Source: JBEGQX01 sp041180805
Lineage (GTDB): Bacteria > Planctomycetota > Planctomycetia > Gemmatales > Gemmataceae
Length of the DNA stretch: 32,418 bases
Reading direction: 5' to 3'
NCBI GenBank assembly: GCA_041180805.1
Contig: JBEGQX010000287.1
Location: forward strand, 1-32,418
A model generated the notes under the pieces. The model made no database searches, had not been told where the DNA came from, and was given only the letters and a program-made list of their open reading frames with translations. The position numbers and the translations under genes were made by a program. Of this stretch, positions 8,621 through 16,731 are shown one piece after another. How positions within the stretch are numbered: position 1 is the stretch's first letter; each line of letters starts with the position of its first letter.

Positions 8621-9712
8621 ATGAAAGCTGGAATTGTTGGATTGCCAAACGTTGGTAAAAGCACCTTGTTTAACGCGCTAACTAGCTCCAAAAGCGCACA
8701 AGCTGCCAATTATCCTTTCTGCACCATAGAACCCAACGAAGGCATCGTTCCTGTACCAGACCCACGCCTCACACGAATCACAAAGTTTATTGTCCCCCAG
8801 AAAGTGGTGCCCACGGCGTTAACTTTGGTGGATATCGCGGGGATTGTAAAAGGTGCCAGTGAAGGCGAAGGCATGGGCAACAAATTCCTAAGCCACATCC
8901 GCGAGGTGGATGCCATTCTTCAGGTTGTACGCTGCTTTGAAGACCCTGATGTAATTCATGTGGCTGGCAAGGTCGACCCGCTTAGCGATATTGAAACCAT
9001 TGAAATCGAACTAATGCTGGCCGATTTGCAGACCTTGGAAAATGCACTTCCCAAAGCGGAAAGATCCGCCAAGGGCGGTGACAAGGAAGCCAAAGATCGA
9101 GTGGAAGCCATCAAGAAATGCCTGGCCCAACTTAAGGCAGACCAGCCGATACGCAAACTCAAACTCCCGGAAGCCGAGGCCAAGGCCATTCAAGCCTTTG
9201 GACTTATGACAGCCAAGCAGGTGCTTTATGTTGCCAATGTGGATGAAACAGACTTGGAAGGCAAAGGCCCAACAGTGATGAAAGTTCGGGAATTTGCAGC
9301 CAAAGTTGGTGCTGAAGTGGTGCCTGTGTGCGCAAAACTAGAGGCTGAAATTGCTGAATTAGATGAAGCGGATCGCGCGGAAATGCTGGCAAGCGCCGGT
9401 ATTAGTGAACCTGCCTTGGCGGTTCTGGCCCGTGCTGCCTACAAGGCTCTGGGTTACCAAAGTTATTTCACTGCCGGCGAAAAAGAGGTAAGGGCCTGGG
9501 CCGTTCCAATTGGCGCAACCGCTCCCCAGGCGGCAGGCGTCATTCATACAGATTTTGAACGCGGCTTCATCCGCGCCGAGGTTTACACGCTTGCAGATCT
9601 TGAACAGTACAAGTCTGAAAAAGAAATACGAGGCGCCGGCAAGCTGAAACTGGTGGGCAAGGAATATATCATGCAGGATGGGGATATTTGCCACTTCCTT
9701 TTCAATGTTTAA
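8621..9712 (+). CDS. ychF: Redox-regulated ATPase/GTPase YchF (Obg family)
   Basis: The 363-residue protein matches YchF in length and all motifs: G1 GLPNVGKST, the NYPFCTIEPNEG switch region, G3 DIAGIVKGASEGEG, the helical coiled-coil insertion, and the C-terminal TGS domain ending GDICHFLFNV. YchF is a ribosome-associated nucleotidase of the Obg/HflX class that prefers ATP. Start was set at ATG 8621, preceded by AAGGCGGG, because family members begin just before the G1 loop; an upstream in-frame ATG at 8567 would add 18 basic residues without similarity. Confidence 0.95.
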   Translation: MKAGIVGLPNVGKSTLFNALTSSKSAQAANYPFCTIEPNEGIVPVPDPRLTRITKFIVPQKVVPTALTLVDIAGIVKGASEGEGMGNKFLSHIREVDAILQVVRCFEDPDVIHVAGKVDPLSDIETIEIELMLADLQTLENALPKAERSAKGGDKEAKDRVEAIKKCLAQLKADQPIRKLKLPEAEAKAIQAFGLMTAKQVLYVANVDETDLEGKGPTVMKVREFAAKVGAEVVPVCAKLEAEIAELDEADRAEMLASAGISEPALAVLARAAYKALGYQSYFTAGEKEVRAWAVPIGATAPQAAGVIHTDFERGFIRAEVYTLADLEQYKSEKEIRGAGKLKLVGKEYIMQDGDICHFLFNV

Positions 9713-9806
9713 TAGGCAGGGTTTCCCCAATTAAAACCTTGATTTGCCTAGTGATTCCTAGGATAAAAGTATCTTCAACTTTTTCTCATGACTTTGAGGG
9801 TTAGAC

Positions 9807-10280
9807 ATGTCCGCCAAGCCAGAAACTCGCCTGCAGGAATTGCACATTCACCTTCCCGTGGCTCCCAAGCCAGTTGCGAAGTATAAAACCGCAGTCTTGG
9901 TGGGAAACATGCTTTATGTTTCAGGACATGGGCCCGCAAAGCTGAATGAAAACACCGCAACCTCCGGCCGTGTGGGCGAAAACCTTTCTTTGGAACAAGG
10001 CAAGGACAGCGCACGGGCCGTCGCAATTAATGTCCTTGCAACCGTGAAGGAAACCCTTGGATCGCTTGACAAGGTTAAGAGGATTGTCAAAACCCTGGGC
10101 TGGGTAAATTGCACCTCGGATTTCAAAGATCAACCCAAGGTGATCAACGGATTCTCGGAACTCATGGCTGATATCTTCGGAGAAGACAACGGTGTTGGCG
10201 CACGAAGTGCTGTATCAGCCCACACATTGCCTGGTGGCATACCTGTTGAAATCGAATGCATATTTGAAATTCAAGCTTAA
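9807..10280 (+). CDS. Rid (YjgF/YER057c/UK114) family protein
   Basis: The 157-residue protein has the Rid fold signatures: LYVSGHGPA near the N-terminus, the RAVAINVLATVKETLGSLD helix, and at the end ARSAVSAHTLPGGIPVEIE, whose Arg corresponds to the substrate-carboxylate-binding Arg of active RidA proteins. Canonical RidA deaminates reactive enamine/imine intermediates from PLP enzymes. This one is longer than RidA (about 128 residues) and resembles the other Rid subgroups, so imine deaminase activity is possible but not certain. GAGGG lies before the ATG. The next gene begins about 40 bases on and is likely co-transcribed. Confidence 0.85.
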   Translation: MSAKPETRLQELHIHLPVAPKPVAKYKTAVLVGNMLYVSGHGPAKLNENTATSGRVGENLSLEQGKDSARAVAINVLATVKETLGSLDKVKRIVKTLGWVNCTSDFKDQPKVINGFSELMADIFGEDNGVGARSAVSAHTLPGGIPVEIECIFEIQA

Positions 10281-10321
10281 TTCATCCCTCTAAAACTAAA
10301 TCTTCAAAAGGAACGAAAACC

Positions 10322-10762
10322 CTGACGAAGACCACAACCAAAAAGAAACTCCGCAAGGCCTCTGAAAGTAAGGTTCGCAAGGCTATTGAGGCTGGTGAGG
10401 GTATTCTTCGCCTTGCCCCCACATGGGTACCCAGCAGCTTTCTGATGCCTGGTCGCCGCATCAAACTTGCGACGCATGATCTTTACGCATACCGTGCCCA
10501 CCGAGGTGGTATTGATGAACGCTGGTTCGCATCCACCACCCCTGCTGCCAATCAAAATCGCGAAATCGATGAAGGCTACAGCTATGAGGTGGCAAATGGT
10601 GAAAGGGCGTTTCTTCTGAAATTTGTAAGCCACGAGGCAGCCACCCAAGGCGTGACCTTTGAAAACACCGGGCTGGAACCTCTGGTTACACTTCGTTACT
10701 TTGGACCGCATACCAACCCCCATGGCCCTGAAGTAGGCGACTACAAGAAGAAAAAGCGCTAA
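10322..10762 (+). CDS. Conserved hypothetical protein with apparent CTG start; possible cupin/PMI-like N-terminal fragment
   Basis: The first in-frame ATG (10445) would discard a coherent N-terminus that continues upstream (KASESKVRKAIEAGEGILRL then APTWVPSSF). No ATG, GTG or TTG exists in this frame between the end of the Rid gene and 10445, but CTG 10322 is preceded by AAAGGA with a 9-base gap. From CTG the protein has 146 residues: a Lys-rich start, the segment RGGIDERWFASTTPAAN, then a short tail ending KKKKR. From memory, the first 70 residues resemble the N-terminus of a much longer cupin/phosphomannose-isomerase-like family in planctomycetes, without its metal-binding cupin. That link is unverified. 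It ends 2 bases before the next gene. Confidence 0.55.
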   Translation: MTKTTTKKKLRKASESKVRKAIEAGEGILRLAPTWVPSSFLMPGRRIKLATHDLYAYRAHRGGIDERWFASTTPAANQNREIDEGYSYEVANGERAFLLKFVSHEAATQGVTFENTGLEPLVTLRYFGPHTNPHGPEVGDYKKKKR

Positions 10763-10764
10763 AA

Positions 10765-11685
10765 ATGATTGCTCTTAAACCACTACAACTTGCAGCCAGG
10801 CTGCTCCTACTATTGGGGGTCTGGCTGTTTACCTTTTCCATGGTTGGCTTCGCGCAACCGAATTCCAGCCTGACGGAAAAAGTAAAGGAACTTGCGAACA
10901 AGCACGAAGGCAAGGTTGCTGTTTATATCAAGCATTTGGAAAGTGGTGAAGTCACTCAATTGAATGCGGATACGCCCATGCCAACTGCCAGCCTGATCAA
11001 GTTTGCCATCATGGTGGCCGCTTATAAACAAGTGGAGGCAGGCAAAGCCAACCTATCCACCATGGTTACCCTGAAAAAAGAAGACAAGGTGCCAGGCAGC
11101 GGCATTCTTACCAAGAACTTTTCAGAAGGTGCGTCTTTTCCCCTTAAAGACGCAATCCGGTTGATGATAGCCTATTCCGACAATACCGCAACCAACCTGG
11201 TGCTGGATCAGATTGGAATAGCCACTGTTAATCAGATCATCGAGTCACTTGGTTACCCAAACACCAAAATCAATGCCAAGGTTTTCAAGGGATCTACCAC
11301 TTCAGTGGCGCCAGAACGCACCAAAGAATTTGGCCTTGGTTCCACCACAGCAAGGGAAACCGTGGAATTGCTGGAGAAGGTCCATCAGGGAAAAGCTGTC
11401 AGTCCGGAATCTTGCAAGGCAGTTTTGGAACATCTCAAACAATGCGAAGACAAGGACATGCTACCCCGCCACCTTCCTTCAGGAACTATTTTGGCCCAAA
11501 AGACAGGGGCGGTGTCGGATGCCAGAACAGCGGGTGGAATCGTTTATTTTAAGGGTGGCCCCATCGCCATTTGCGTTCTAACCACCGGAAACATGGATAA
11601 ATCCTGGAGCAGGAACAACTCGGCGGAAATTTTGGTTGGTGCGATTTCAAAGCTGGCCTACGACCATTACAAGACCTCGAAATAA
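10765..11685 (+). CDS. Class A beta-lactamase-like serine hydrolase, exported
   Basis: The 306-residue protein has an N-terminal signal peptide (hydrophobic to about residue 30, ending GFAQP) and the serine penicillin-recognising fold. The active-site motifs are S76-x-x-K79 (SLIK), S138-D139-N140, and K246-T247-G248. The omega-loop motif ExxLN carrying the deacylating Glu of true class A enzymes is not present; the matching region reads APERTKEFGLGSTTA. It may therefore be a periplasmic peptidoglycan or ester hydrolase rather than an antibiotic-resistance enzyme. It starts 2 bases after the preceding small gene, so the two are coupled. Confidence 0.85.
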   Translation: MIALKPLQLAARLLLLLGVWLFTFSMVGFAQPNSSLTEKVKELANKHEGKVAVYIKHLESGEVTQLNADTPMPTASLIKFAIMVAAYKQVEAGKANLSTMVTLKKEDKVPGSGILTKNFSEGASFPLKDAIRLMIAYSDNTATNLVLDQIGIATVNQIIESLGYPNTKINAKVFKGSTTSVAPERTKEFGLGSTTARETVELLEKVHQGKAVSPESCKAVLEHLKQCEDKDMLPRHLPSGTILAQKTGAVSDARTAGGIVYFKGGPIAICVLTTGNMDKSWSRNNSAEILVGAISKLAYDHYKTSK

Positions 11686-11807
11686 GGCGCCATTGGCTGT
11701 CCCCATGCACCAGCAACAAATTCCCAACTGAATTCTTGATATGCGGCTTAAGTGCTGGTATGACATTATCTTGCAGCCAGTAGGACTATTACCTTCACGA
11801 GGATTCC

Positions 11808-12839
11808 ATGAGCAAAAACAATTATCCCAAACTGCACAACGCCATGTGGCCCGGGCTTGTTGGCAAGGAACCCAACACAGACCACCCGCCGATTAGCCTG
11901 GATCGCATGCTGGAACTCACCGCCAACGCTTCGGTGAATGGCCAGAAGTTTGAAGGTGTTGATCTCTTTCTTTTCCATCCGCACACCGACCCGGATGCCT
12001 CTGCTGATGACATTAAGCGCATGGCGGACAAGATTGCCAGCAAGGGTTTATTGGTTGGCTCGCTGGTGGCTCCGGTATGGCCCGGCACGGTGGGCGATTG
12101 TTCCTTTGGCTCACCGGACCAAAGGGCAAAGTTTGTGCTGGCTGTGAAGAAAGCATGCCGAATTGCAAGAATCTTAAATGACCATGGCGTAAGGCGCTAC
12201 GGCGTGATTCGCATTGATGCGGCTGGTGGCCCCTCGGGTTGGATGGCAGATGCCGCAGGCAACACCCGCAAGTCCGCCGAAACCTTCCGAGAGGCAGGAG
12301 TGGTTGCTGCCGCCCATGGAGAACGCCTTGCCGCTGAGGGCGAGATTTGCTGGGGTGGTATGCATTCTTGGAAACATATGCTCGACCTTTTGGAACAGAC
12401 AGGCATGCCTGGCACGGTGGGATTCCAGGCAGACCTGGCGCACACCTATCTTTATTTGATGGGATACAACGCCCCAGAGCATGCCTTGCTTAAAGATGGC
12501 TACTCCAACGCCGAATTTGAAGCGGCCTATACCAAGATGACGGATGCCCTTCGCCCATGGACCATCGACTTCCATGTGGCACAAAACGATGGCACCGTAC
12601 ACGGTACCGGCTCGCACGATAAGACCGGCCGTCACTGCCAGGCAGATGACCCCAAAGGCAAGCTGGATATCACAAAGTCCTCTGGCTACTGGCTCAAGGG
12701 CGCCGCGGATCGTGGTATCAAGCATATCTGTTGGGATGGCTGCATGTTCCCGAACTCGGTTCTGGAAAACCAGGCCACCTGGAACAAGATTCTTGCCGCT
12801 ATGATTGCCGTGCGTGAAGCGCATGGTTGGAATGCTTGA
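11808..12839 (+). CDS. Xylose isomerase-like TIM-barrel protein (sugar phosphate isomerase/epimerase family)
   Basis: The 343-residue protein has the AP-endonuclease-2/xylose-isomerase TIM-barrel pattern with metal-ligand-type residues: EGVDLFLFHPHTD, GEICWGGMHSWKH, FQADLAHTYLY and DFHVAQNDGTVHGTGSHD, each at the end of a predicted strand. There is no signal peptide, so it should act in the cytoplasm. A Gfo/Idh/MocA dehydrogenase starts 35 bases downstream; such pairs are common in planctomycetes and usually interpreted as inositol- or sugar-oxidation modules. Reaction and substrate cannot be assigned. CGAGG precedes the ATG. Confidence 0.8.
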   Translation: MSKNNYPKLHNAMWPGLVGKEPNTDHPPISLDRMLELTANASVNGQKFEGVDLFLFHPHTDPDASADDIKRMADKIASKGLLVGSLVAPVWPGTVGDCSFGSPDQRAKFVLAVKKACRIARILNDHGVRRYGVIRIDAAGGPSGWMADAAGNTRKSAETFREAGVVAAAHGERLAAEGEICWGGMHSWKHMLDLLEQTGMPGTVGFQADLAHTYLYLMGYNAPEHALLKDGYSNAEFEAAYTKMTDALRPWTIDFHVAQNDGTVHGTGSHDKTGRHCQADDPKGKLDITKSSGYWLKGAADRGIKHICWDGCMFPNSVLENQATWNKILAAMIAVREAHGWNA

Positions 12840-12874
12840 TCAATCAAAACCTTTTCACGAAACGGGAGTAAGAA

Positions 12875-14029
12875 ATGGCTTCTAGCAAGAAACCCCTGAA
12901 TATCGGCCTGATTGGTTATGGTTTCATGGGTAAGGCTCACTCAAATGGTTATGTGAAGGCACCCCTCTTTTTTGATCTGCCTTATAAACCGGTGCTGAAG
13001 GCGGTTTGCGCCCGCGATGCGGAGAAAGCCCGCAAGTTTGCTGAAACTTGGGGCTACGAAAGCACCGAGACCGACTGGCGCAAACTGGTGGAACGCAAGG
13101 ATATTGACGCTGTTGATATCTGCACACCCAACAACCTGCACATGGAAATCGCCCTGGCAGCAGCAGCCAACAAAAAGATCATCCTTTGTGAAAAGCCCCT
13201 GGCCATGAACGGCGAGGAAGGCATCAAGATGGTTGAAGCTGTCGAGAAAGCCGGTGTTGCCAACATTGTTTGGTACAACTATCGCCGGGTCCCCGCTGTC
13301 ACTTTCGCCAAGCAACTAATCGATGAAGGCAAGCTTGGAAAGGTGTTTCATTACCGAGCGAAGTTCCTTCAGGATTGGACCATCAACCCTGATCTTCCGC
13401 AGGGTGGCGCGGCACTTTGGCGACTTGACGCCGCTGCCGCTGGTAGCGGTGTTACCGGGGACCTTTTGGCCCATTGCATTGACACCGCGCTTTGGCTGAA
13501 TGGTTCCATCAAGGATGTTACCGCCCTTACGGAAACCTTCGTGAAGGAACGCAAGCACAACCTTACGGGCAAGATGGAAAAGGTTACCATTGACGATGCC
13601 TGCACATTCATGGGGCATTTCGACAACGGCTCGCTGGCGACTTTTGAATCCACCCGCTATGCCCGCGGCCACAAGGCGCTTTACACTTTTGAAATCAACG
13701 GTGAAAAAGCCTCCATCTTCTGGGATCTTCACGATCTGCACAGGCTGCAATACTTCGAACATTCCGATGAGGGCCGTCTGCGCGGCTGGAAATCGATTCA
13801 TGTTACCGACGGGGATCACCCTTACATGGGCAATTGGTGGGTTCCTGGTTTGCAGATTGGCTACGAACATAGCTTTGTGCATGAAGTCGCCGACTTCATC
13901 CAGTCTCTGGGTTCTGGCAAACCCGCCGGCCCGAACTTCCGTGATGCCCAGGAAACGCAGCGCGTTTGCGATGCGGTTTTGGAAAGCGCAAAGAGCCACA
14001 AATGGGTGGATGTGAAGAAAGACAAATAA
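12875..14029 (+). CDS. Gfo/Idh/MocA family NAD(P)-dependent oxidoreductase
   Basis: The 384-residue protein begins with the Rossmann motif GLIGYGFMGKAH and carries the family EKP motif (LCEKPLAMN), whose Lys is catalytic in many members, followed by the alpha/beta C-terminal domain with the usual GD-(x)n-H region (TGDLLAHCIDTALWL). It would oxidise or reduce a hydroxyl of a sugar or cyclitol in the cytoplasm. It lacks a Tat signal, unlike glucose-fructose oxidoreductase. It forms a two-gene unit with the TIM-barrel gene upstream and ends before a clear terminator. Confidence 0.9.
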   Translation: MASSKKPLNIGLIGYGFMGKAHSNGYVKAPLFFDLPYKPVLKAVCARDAEKARKFAETWGYESTETDWRKLVERKDIDAVDICTPNNLHMEIALAAAANKKIILCEKPLAMNGEEGIKMVEAVEKAGVANIVWYNYRRVPAVTFAKQLIDEGKLGKVFHYRAKFLQDWTINPDLPQGGAALWRLDAAAAGSGVTGDLLAHCIDTALWLNGSIKDVTALTETFVKERKHNLTGKMEKVTIDDACTFMGHFDNGSLATFESTRYARGHKALYTFEINGEKASIFWDLHDLHRLQYFEHSDEGRLRGWKSIHVTDGDHPYMGNWWVPGLQIGYEHSFVHEVADFIQSLGSGKPAGPNFRDAQETQRVCDAVLESAKSHKWVDVKKDK

Positions 14030-14054
14030 ACCCGGGATGCACCTTGGTAATGCA

Positions 14055-14083
14055 AAAGACCCGTCAAAAGGCGGGTCTTTTTT
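14055..14083. terminator. Bidirectional intrinsic terminator between oxidoreductase and DUF1501 genes
   Basis: Perfect 9-base arms AAAGACCCG (14055-14063) and CGGGTCTTT (14072-14080) around an 8-base loop, with a T-run to 14083 on the plus strand and an A-run upstream. It can serve both converging genes. Confidence 0.88.
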
Positions 14084-14104
14084 AGTTTAGATTACCATAG
14101 TTTC

Positions 14105-15421
14105 TTAAGCATAAACCTGATGGATTGGCTTAACTGTTGAGGGTAATATCGGATTAGGCCTTCCAGACACATCCATCACCATGCCATGCGGGTCTATTCC
14201 CAAGTTATGATATATCGTGGCAAGCACATCCTGGTAATGGATGGGGGTATCCTTGGCAGAGGAGGCCGAAGCATCCGTGGAACCAATCAATTGTCCTGTT
14301 TTCATACCACCACCAGCCAGAAGCGCAAAGTTTACCCTGGACCAATGATCGCGCCCGGCATCCTTGTTAATCTTGGGAGTTCTGCCAAATTCACCCCAAA
14401 CGCATACTGTGGTCGTCTTATCCAGTCCACGGTCATAAATATCTTCAATCAAGGCTGAAACACCCTGATCAAAAGTAGGCAAATGCTGCTTCATATGACG
14501 GAAGTTGTTGCCATGGGTATCCCAGAAGCCATAAGCCACGGTTACACACCTGGCACCGGCCTCCACCAACCTGCGGGCCATCAGAAGCTGGTCATTCCAT
14601 AACGGGGCTCCATCCCCAAGATGCTTGGTGGAACCACGGCCATAGCGATCGCGCAACTTGTCACTTTCCCTGCTGACATCCACGGCCTCCACAAGTTTAC
14701 TGGAGGCCAACACCTCAAAGGCCCGGCGATAATTCTGATCCATTCCCGACAAACTGGCCTGATCGATTTTTCTGCGGAAAGAATCCATCTGGTTCAGCAA
14801 GCCTTTGCGCCCCTCAAAGCGCGATGTTTCTTCCGCTTTAAGCTTCATAATGTCCAGGCCTTCACCATCCACCCGAACACCGGAGGCGGCACGACCCAAA
14901 AAACCCGCATTGGGGCTGTTGTACGGTCGATGCTGCATGGTGGGAAAAAGATCAACAAAAGCTGGAATAGCGGGGTCCACCTGACCCTGAGTTTTGGAAA
15001 TCACAGAGCCAAAACTTGGTTTCCCTTCCCTTTGGCTGACACCCATGGGAAAACCAGTTACGCTCTGAAAGCTGGAATGTTCATCAATTTGACCAATCAG
15101 CGAACGAAGAACAAGGTACTTGTCTGTGCAGCGCGCCAGCCGAGGCAAATGCTCGCTGATTTGAATGCCGGGCACATTGGTGGGAATTGGTTTGAATTCT
15201 CCACGCACCTCGGCAGGGGCATCGGGTTTCAGGTCAAACGTGTCCTGGTGGGCCATGCCACCAGAAAGGTACACCATGATCACAGAGTTTTGAGCCCTGC
15301 CTTTTTTGGATTCAGCAGCCATCATTTGAGGTAAGCCAATTCCAAAGGGGGCAAGTGAGCCTACACGCAGAAAACTGCGCCGGCTGATCCCATCACAAAA
15401 ACCTGCTCTGTTTTGAATCAT
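14105..15421 (-). CDS. DUF1501 family protein, Tat-exported
   Basis: The 438-residue protein begins with a twin-arginine signal (SRRSFLRVGSLAPFGIG) and has the DUF1501 landmarks of planctomycetes: YLSGGMAHQDTFDLKPDAP, the DEHSSF segment, WDTHGNNF, and GEFGRTPKIN followed by GRDHW. The fold is of the alkaline phosphatase/sulfatase superfamily, with these Asp and His residues as likely metal ligands; no biochemical role is established to my knowledge. It usually neighbours a DUF1549/DUF1553 cytochrome-like gene, absent here. I used ATG 15421; an in-frame TTG at 15445 would add 8 residues. Neither has a convincing ribosome site. Confidence 0.88.
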   Translation of the reverse strand: MIQNRAGFCDGISRRSFLRVGSLAPFGIGLPQMMAAESKKGRAQNSVIMVYLSGGMAHQDTFDLKPDAPAEVRGEFKPIPTNVPGIQISEHLPRLARCTDKYLVLRSLIGQIDEHSSFQSVTGFPMGVSQREGKPSFGSVISKTQGQVDPAIPAFVDLFPTMQHRPYNSPNAGFLGRAASGVRVDGEGLDIMKLKAEETSRFEGRKGLLNQMDSFRRKIDQASLSGMDQNYRRAFEVLASSKLVEAVDVSRESDKLRDRYGRGSTKHLGDGAPLWNDQLLMARRLVEAGARCVTVAYGFWDTHGNNFRHMKQHLPTFDQGVSALIEDIYDRGLDKTTTVCVWGEFGRTPKINKDAGRDHWSRVNFALLAGGGMKTGQLIGSTDASASSAKDTPIHYQDVLATIYHNLGIDPHGMVMDVSGRPNPILPSTVKPIHQVYA

Positions 15422-15631
15422 GATCGGGTACTCAAGGAGGGCCAATAAAGTAAATATAGCCTTATTGGTGCTCGGAAGGAAAGCTTTTTATCCACTTCGC
15501 CCCATCAATCCAGTTACTTCCATCGGCATAAACGGGCCTTCCTTTTCACATAAAGCTCAAATCATTTGCATGGGATTGCGCCTTATCCCATAATAACTCG
15601 ATCCTAGGAACTTTCTGGCAAGGAGAAAACC

Positions 15632-16555
15632 ATGGCAAACATCAGTCGTAGAACACTTATCGCCGGGGCCTCAGCCTTTGCAATCACGCCTTTTGCGCAC
15701 GCCGCTCCAACTGCCAGCAAGCCTTTCAAGCTGATGCTGAATACCAGTACAATCCGAGGTCAAAAGCTTTCCCTGACCGCCCAGATCGATGTGGCGGCAA
15801 AAGCCGGTTACGATGCCATTGAACCTTGGATGAACGACATTGAGCAATTTGTGAAAAATGGTGGTAGCCTGAAGGATGCCGGTAAGAGAATCAAGGATGC
15901 CGGCATGACTATGGAAAGCGCCATCGGTTTCTTTGAATGGATCGTTGATGATCAAGACAAGCGCAAGAAAGCCCACGAAATAGCCAAACAAAACATGGAC
16001 ATGGTTGCCCAAATGGGTGGCAAGCGCCTGGCTGCTCCGCCGACCGGCGCAACCAACCAGCCCGGAATCAACCTTTATAGCGCTGCGGAAAGATACCGTG
16101 CCATCCTGGAACTGGGCCGCGGTTTCGGCGTTGTGCCACAGGTGGAACTTTGGGGATTCTCAAAGAATCTTAGCAAGCTTGGCGAGGTCGCCTTGGTGGC
16201 GCTGGAGGCCAAACACCCTGACGCTTGCATCCTTGCAGACATTTATCATCTTTTCAAAGGTGGTTCCGAGTTCGAAGGGCTTAAGTTGCTGAACGGCAGT
16301 GCTTTGCAGGTATTTCATATGAATGATTACCCAAAGGGTTTTGAACGAGATAACATCGCTGACAAAGACCGCGTATACCCCGGTGACGGGATTGCTCCTC
16401 TTCCTAAAATTCTGAAGGAAATGCGAATTGCGGGGTTCCAAGGTTTTCTTTCCCTGGAACTTTTCAACCGCGATTACTGGGAACAAGACGCTTTTCAAGT
16501 GTGCAAGACAGGCCTCGAAAAGATGAAGTCCGTTGTTGCCAAGAGCATGGAATAG
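15632..16555 (+). CDS. Tat-exported xylose isomerase-like TIM-barrel protein
   Basis: The 307-residue protein has a Tat-type signal (SRRTLIAGASAF, cleavage near AHA-AP) and the AP-endonuclease-2 TIM barrel seen in hydroxypyruvate isomerase and related epimerases: GYDAIEPWM, VPQVELWGFS, ILADIYHLFKGG, VFHMNDYP, and GDGIAPLPKIL with the closing FLSLELFNRDYW. The Glu, Asp and His at strand ends fit the family metal site. Export to the periplasm is typical of planctomycete homologues, but substrates are not known. AAGGAG lies 7 bases before the ATG. It is divergent from DUF1501 across 210 bases and stands alone. Confidence 0.85.
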   Translation: MANISRRTLIAGASAFAITPFAHAAPTASKPFKLMLNTSTIRGQKLSLTAQIDVAAKAGYDAIEPWMNDIEQFVKNGGSLKDAGKRIKDAGMTMESAIGFFEWIVDDQDKRKKAHEIAKQNMDMVAQMGGKRLAAPPTGATNQPGINLYSAAERYRAILELGRGFGVVPQVELWGFSKNLSKLGEVALVALEAKHPDACILADIYHLFKGGSEFEGLKLLNGSALQVFHMNDYPKGFERDNIADKDRVYPGDGIAPLPKILKEMRIAGFQGFLSLELFNRDYWEQDAFQVCKTGLEKMKSVVAKSME

Positions 16556-16630
16556 AATGTGAGTCCAAACTGGGTTTGCCCAAACCTCCAAAACAACGTG
16601 TTTTAGGCCATCTGCCGGGTTGATCTTGTA

Positions 16631-16685
16631 TTGACTCTATTGTGCCAATCGTTATGAGACAGTCTTACCACCGGAATAATTCCGG
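16631..16685 (+). promoter_or_regulatory. Possible sigma70-type promoter and palindrome upstream of FlgI-like gene
   Basis: TTGACT (16631-16636) and TATGAG (16653-16658) are spaced 16 bases apart. A perfect palindrome CCGGAATAATTCCGG follows at 16671-16685, where it could be an operator. A second inverted repeat around GGTACC lies at 16690-16712. There is no experimental support for any of these. Confidence 0.3.
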
Positions 16686-16731
16686 CCTGTGGGTACCTCA
16701 TTTTGGGTACCACAGTTGGGAGGTCTGAATC

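Noticed and set aside
12174..12824. 216-codon open frame on the minus strand
   Set aside because: Antisense shadow of the TIM-barrel gene; no family features.
13316..13999. 227-codon open frame on the minus strand
   Set aside because: Antisense shadow of the Gfo/Idh/MocA oxidoreductase, produced by its codon bias.
14621..15334. 237-codon open frame on the plus strand
   Set aside because: It lies entirely antisense to the DUF1501 gene, whose motifs and Tat signal are unmistakable; the translated sequence has no recognisable domain.
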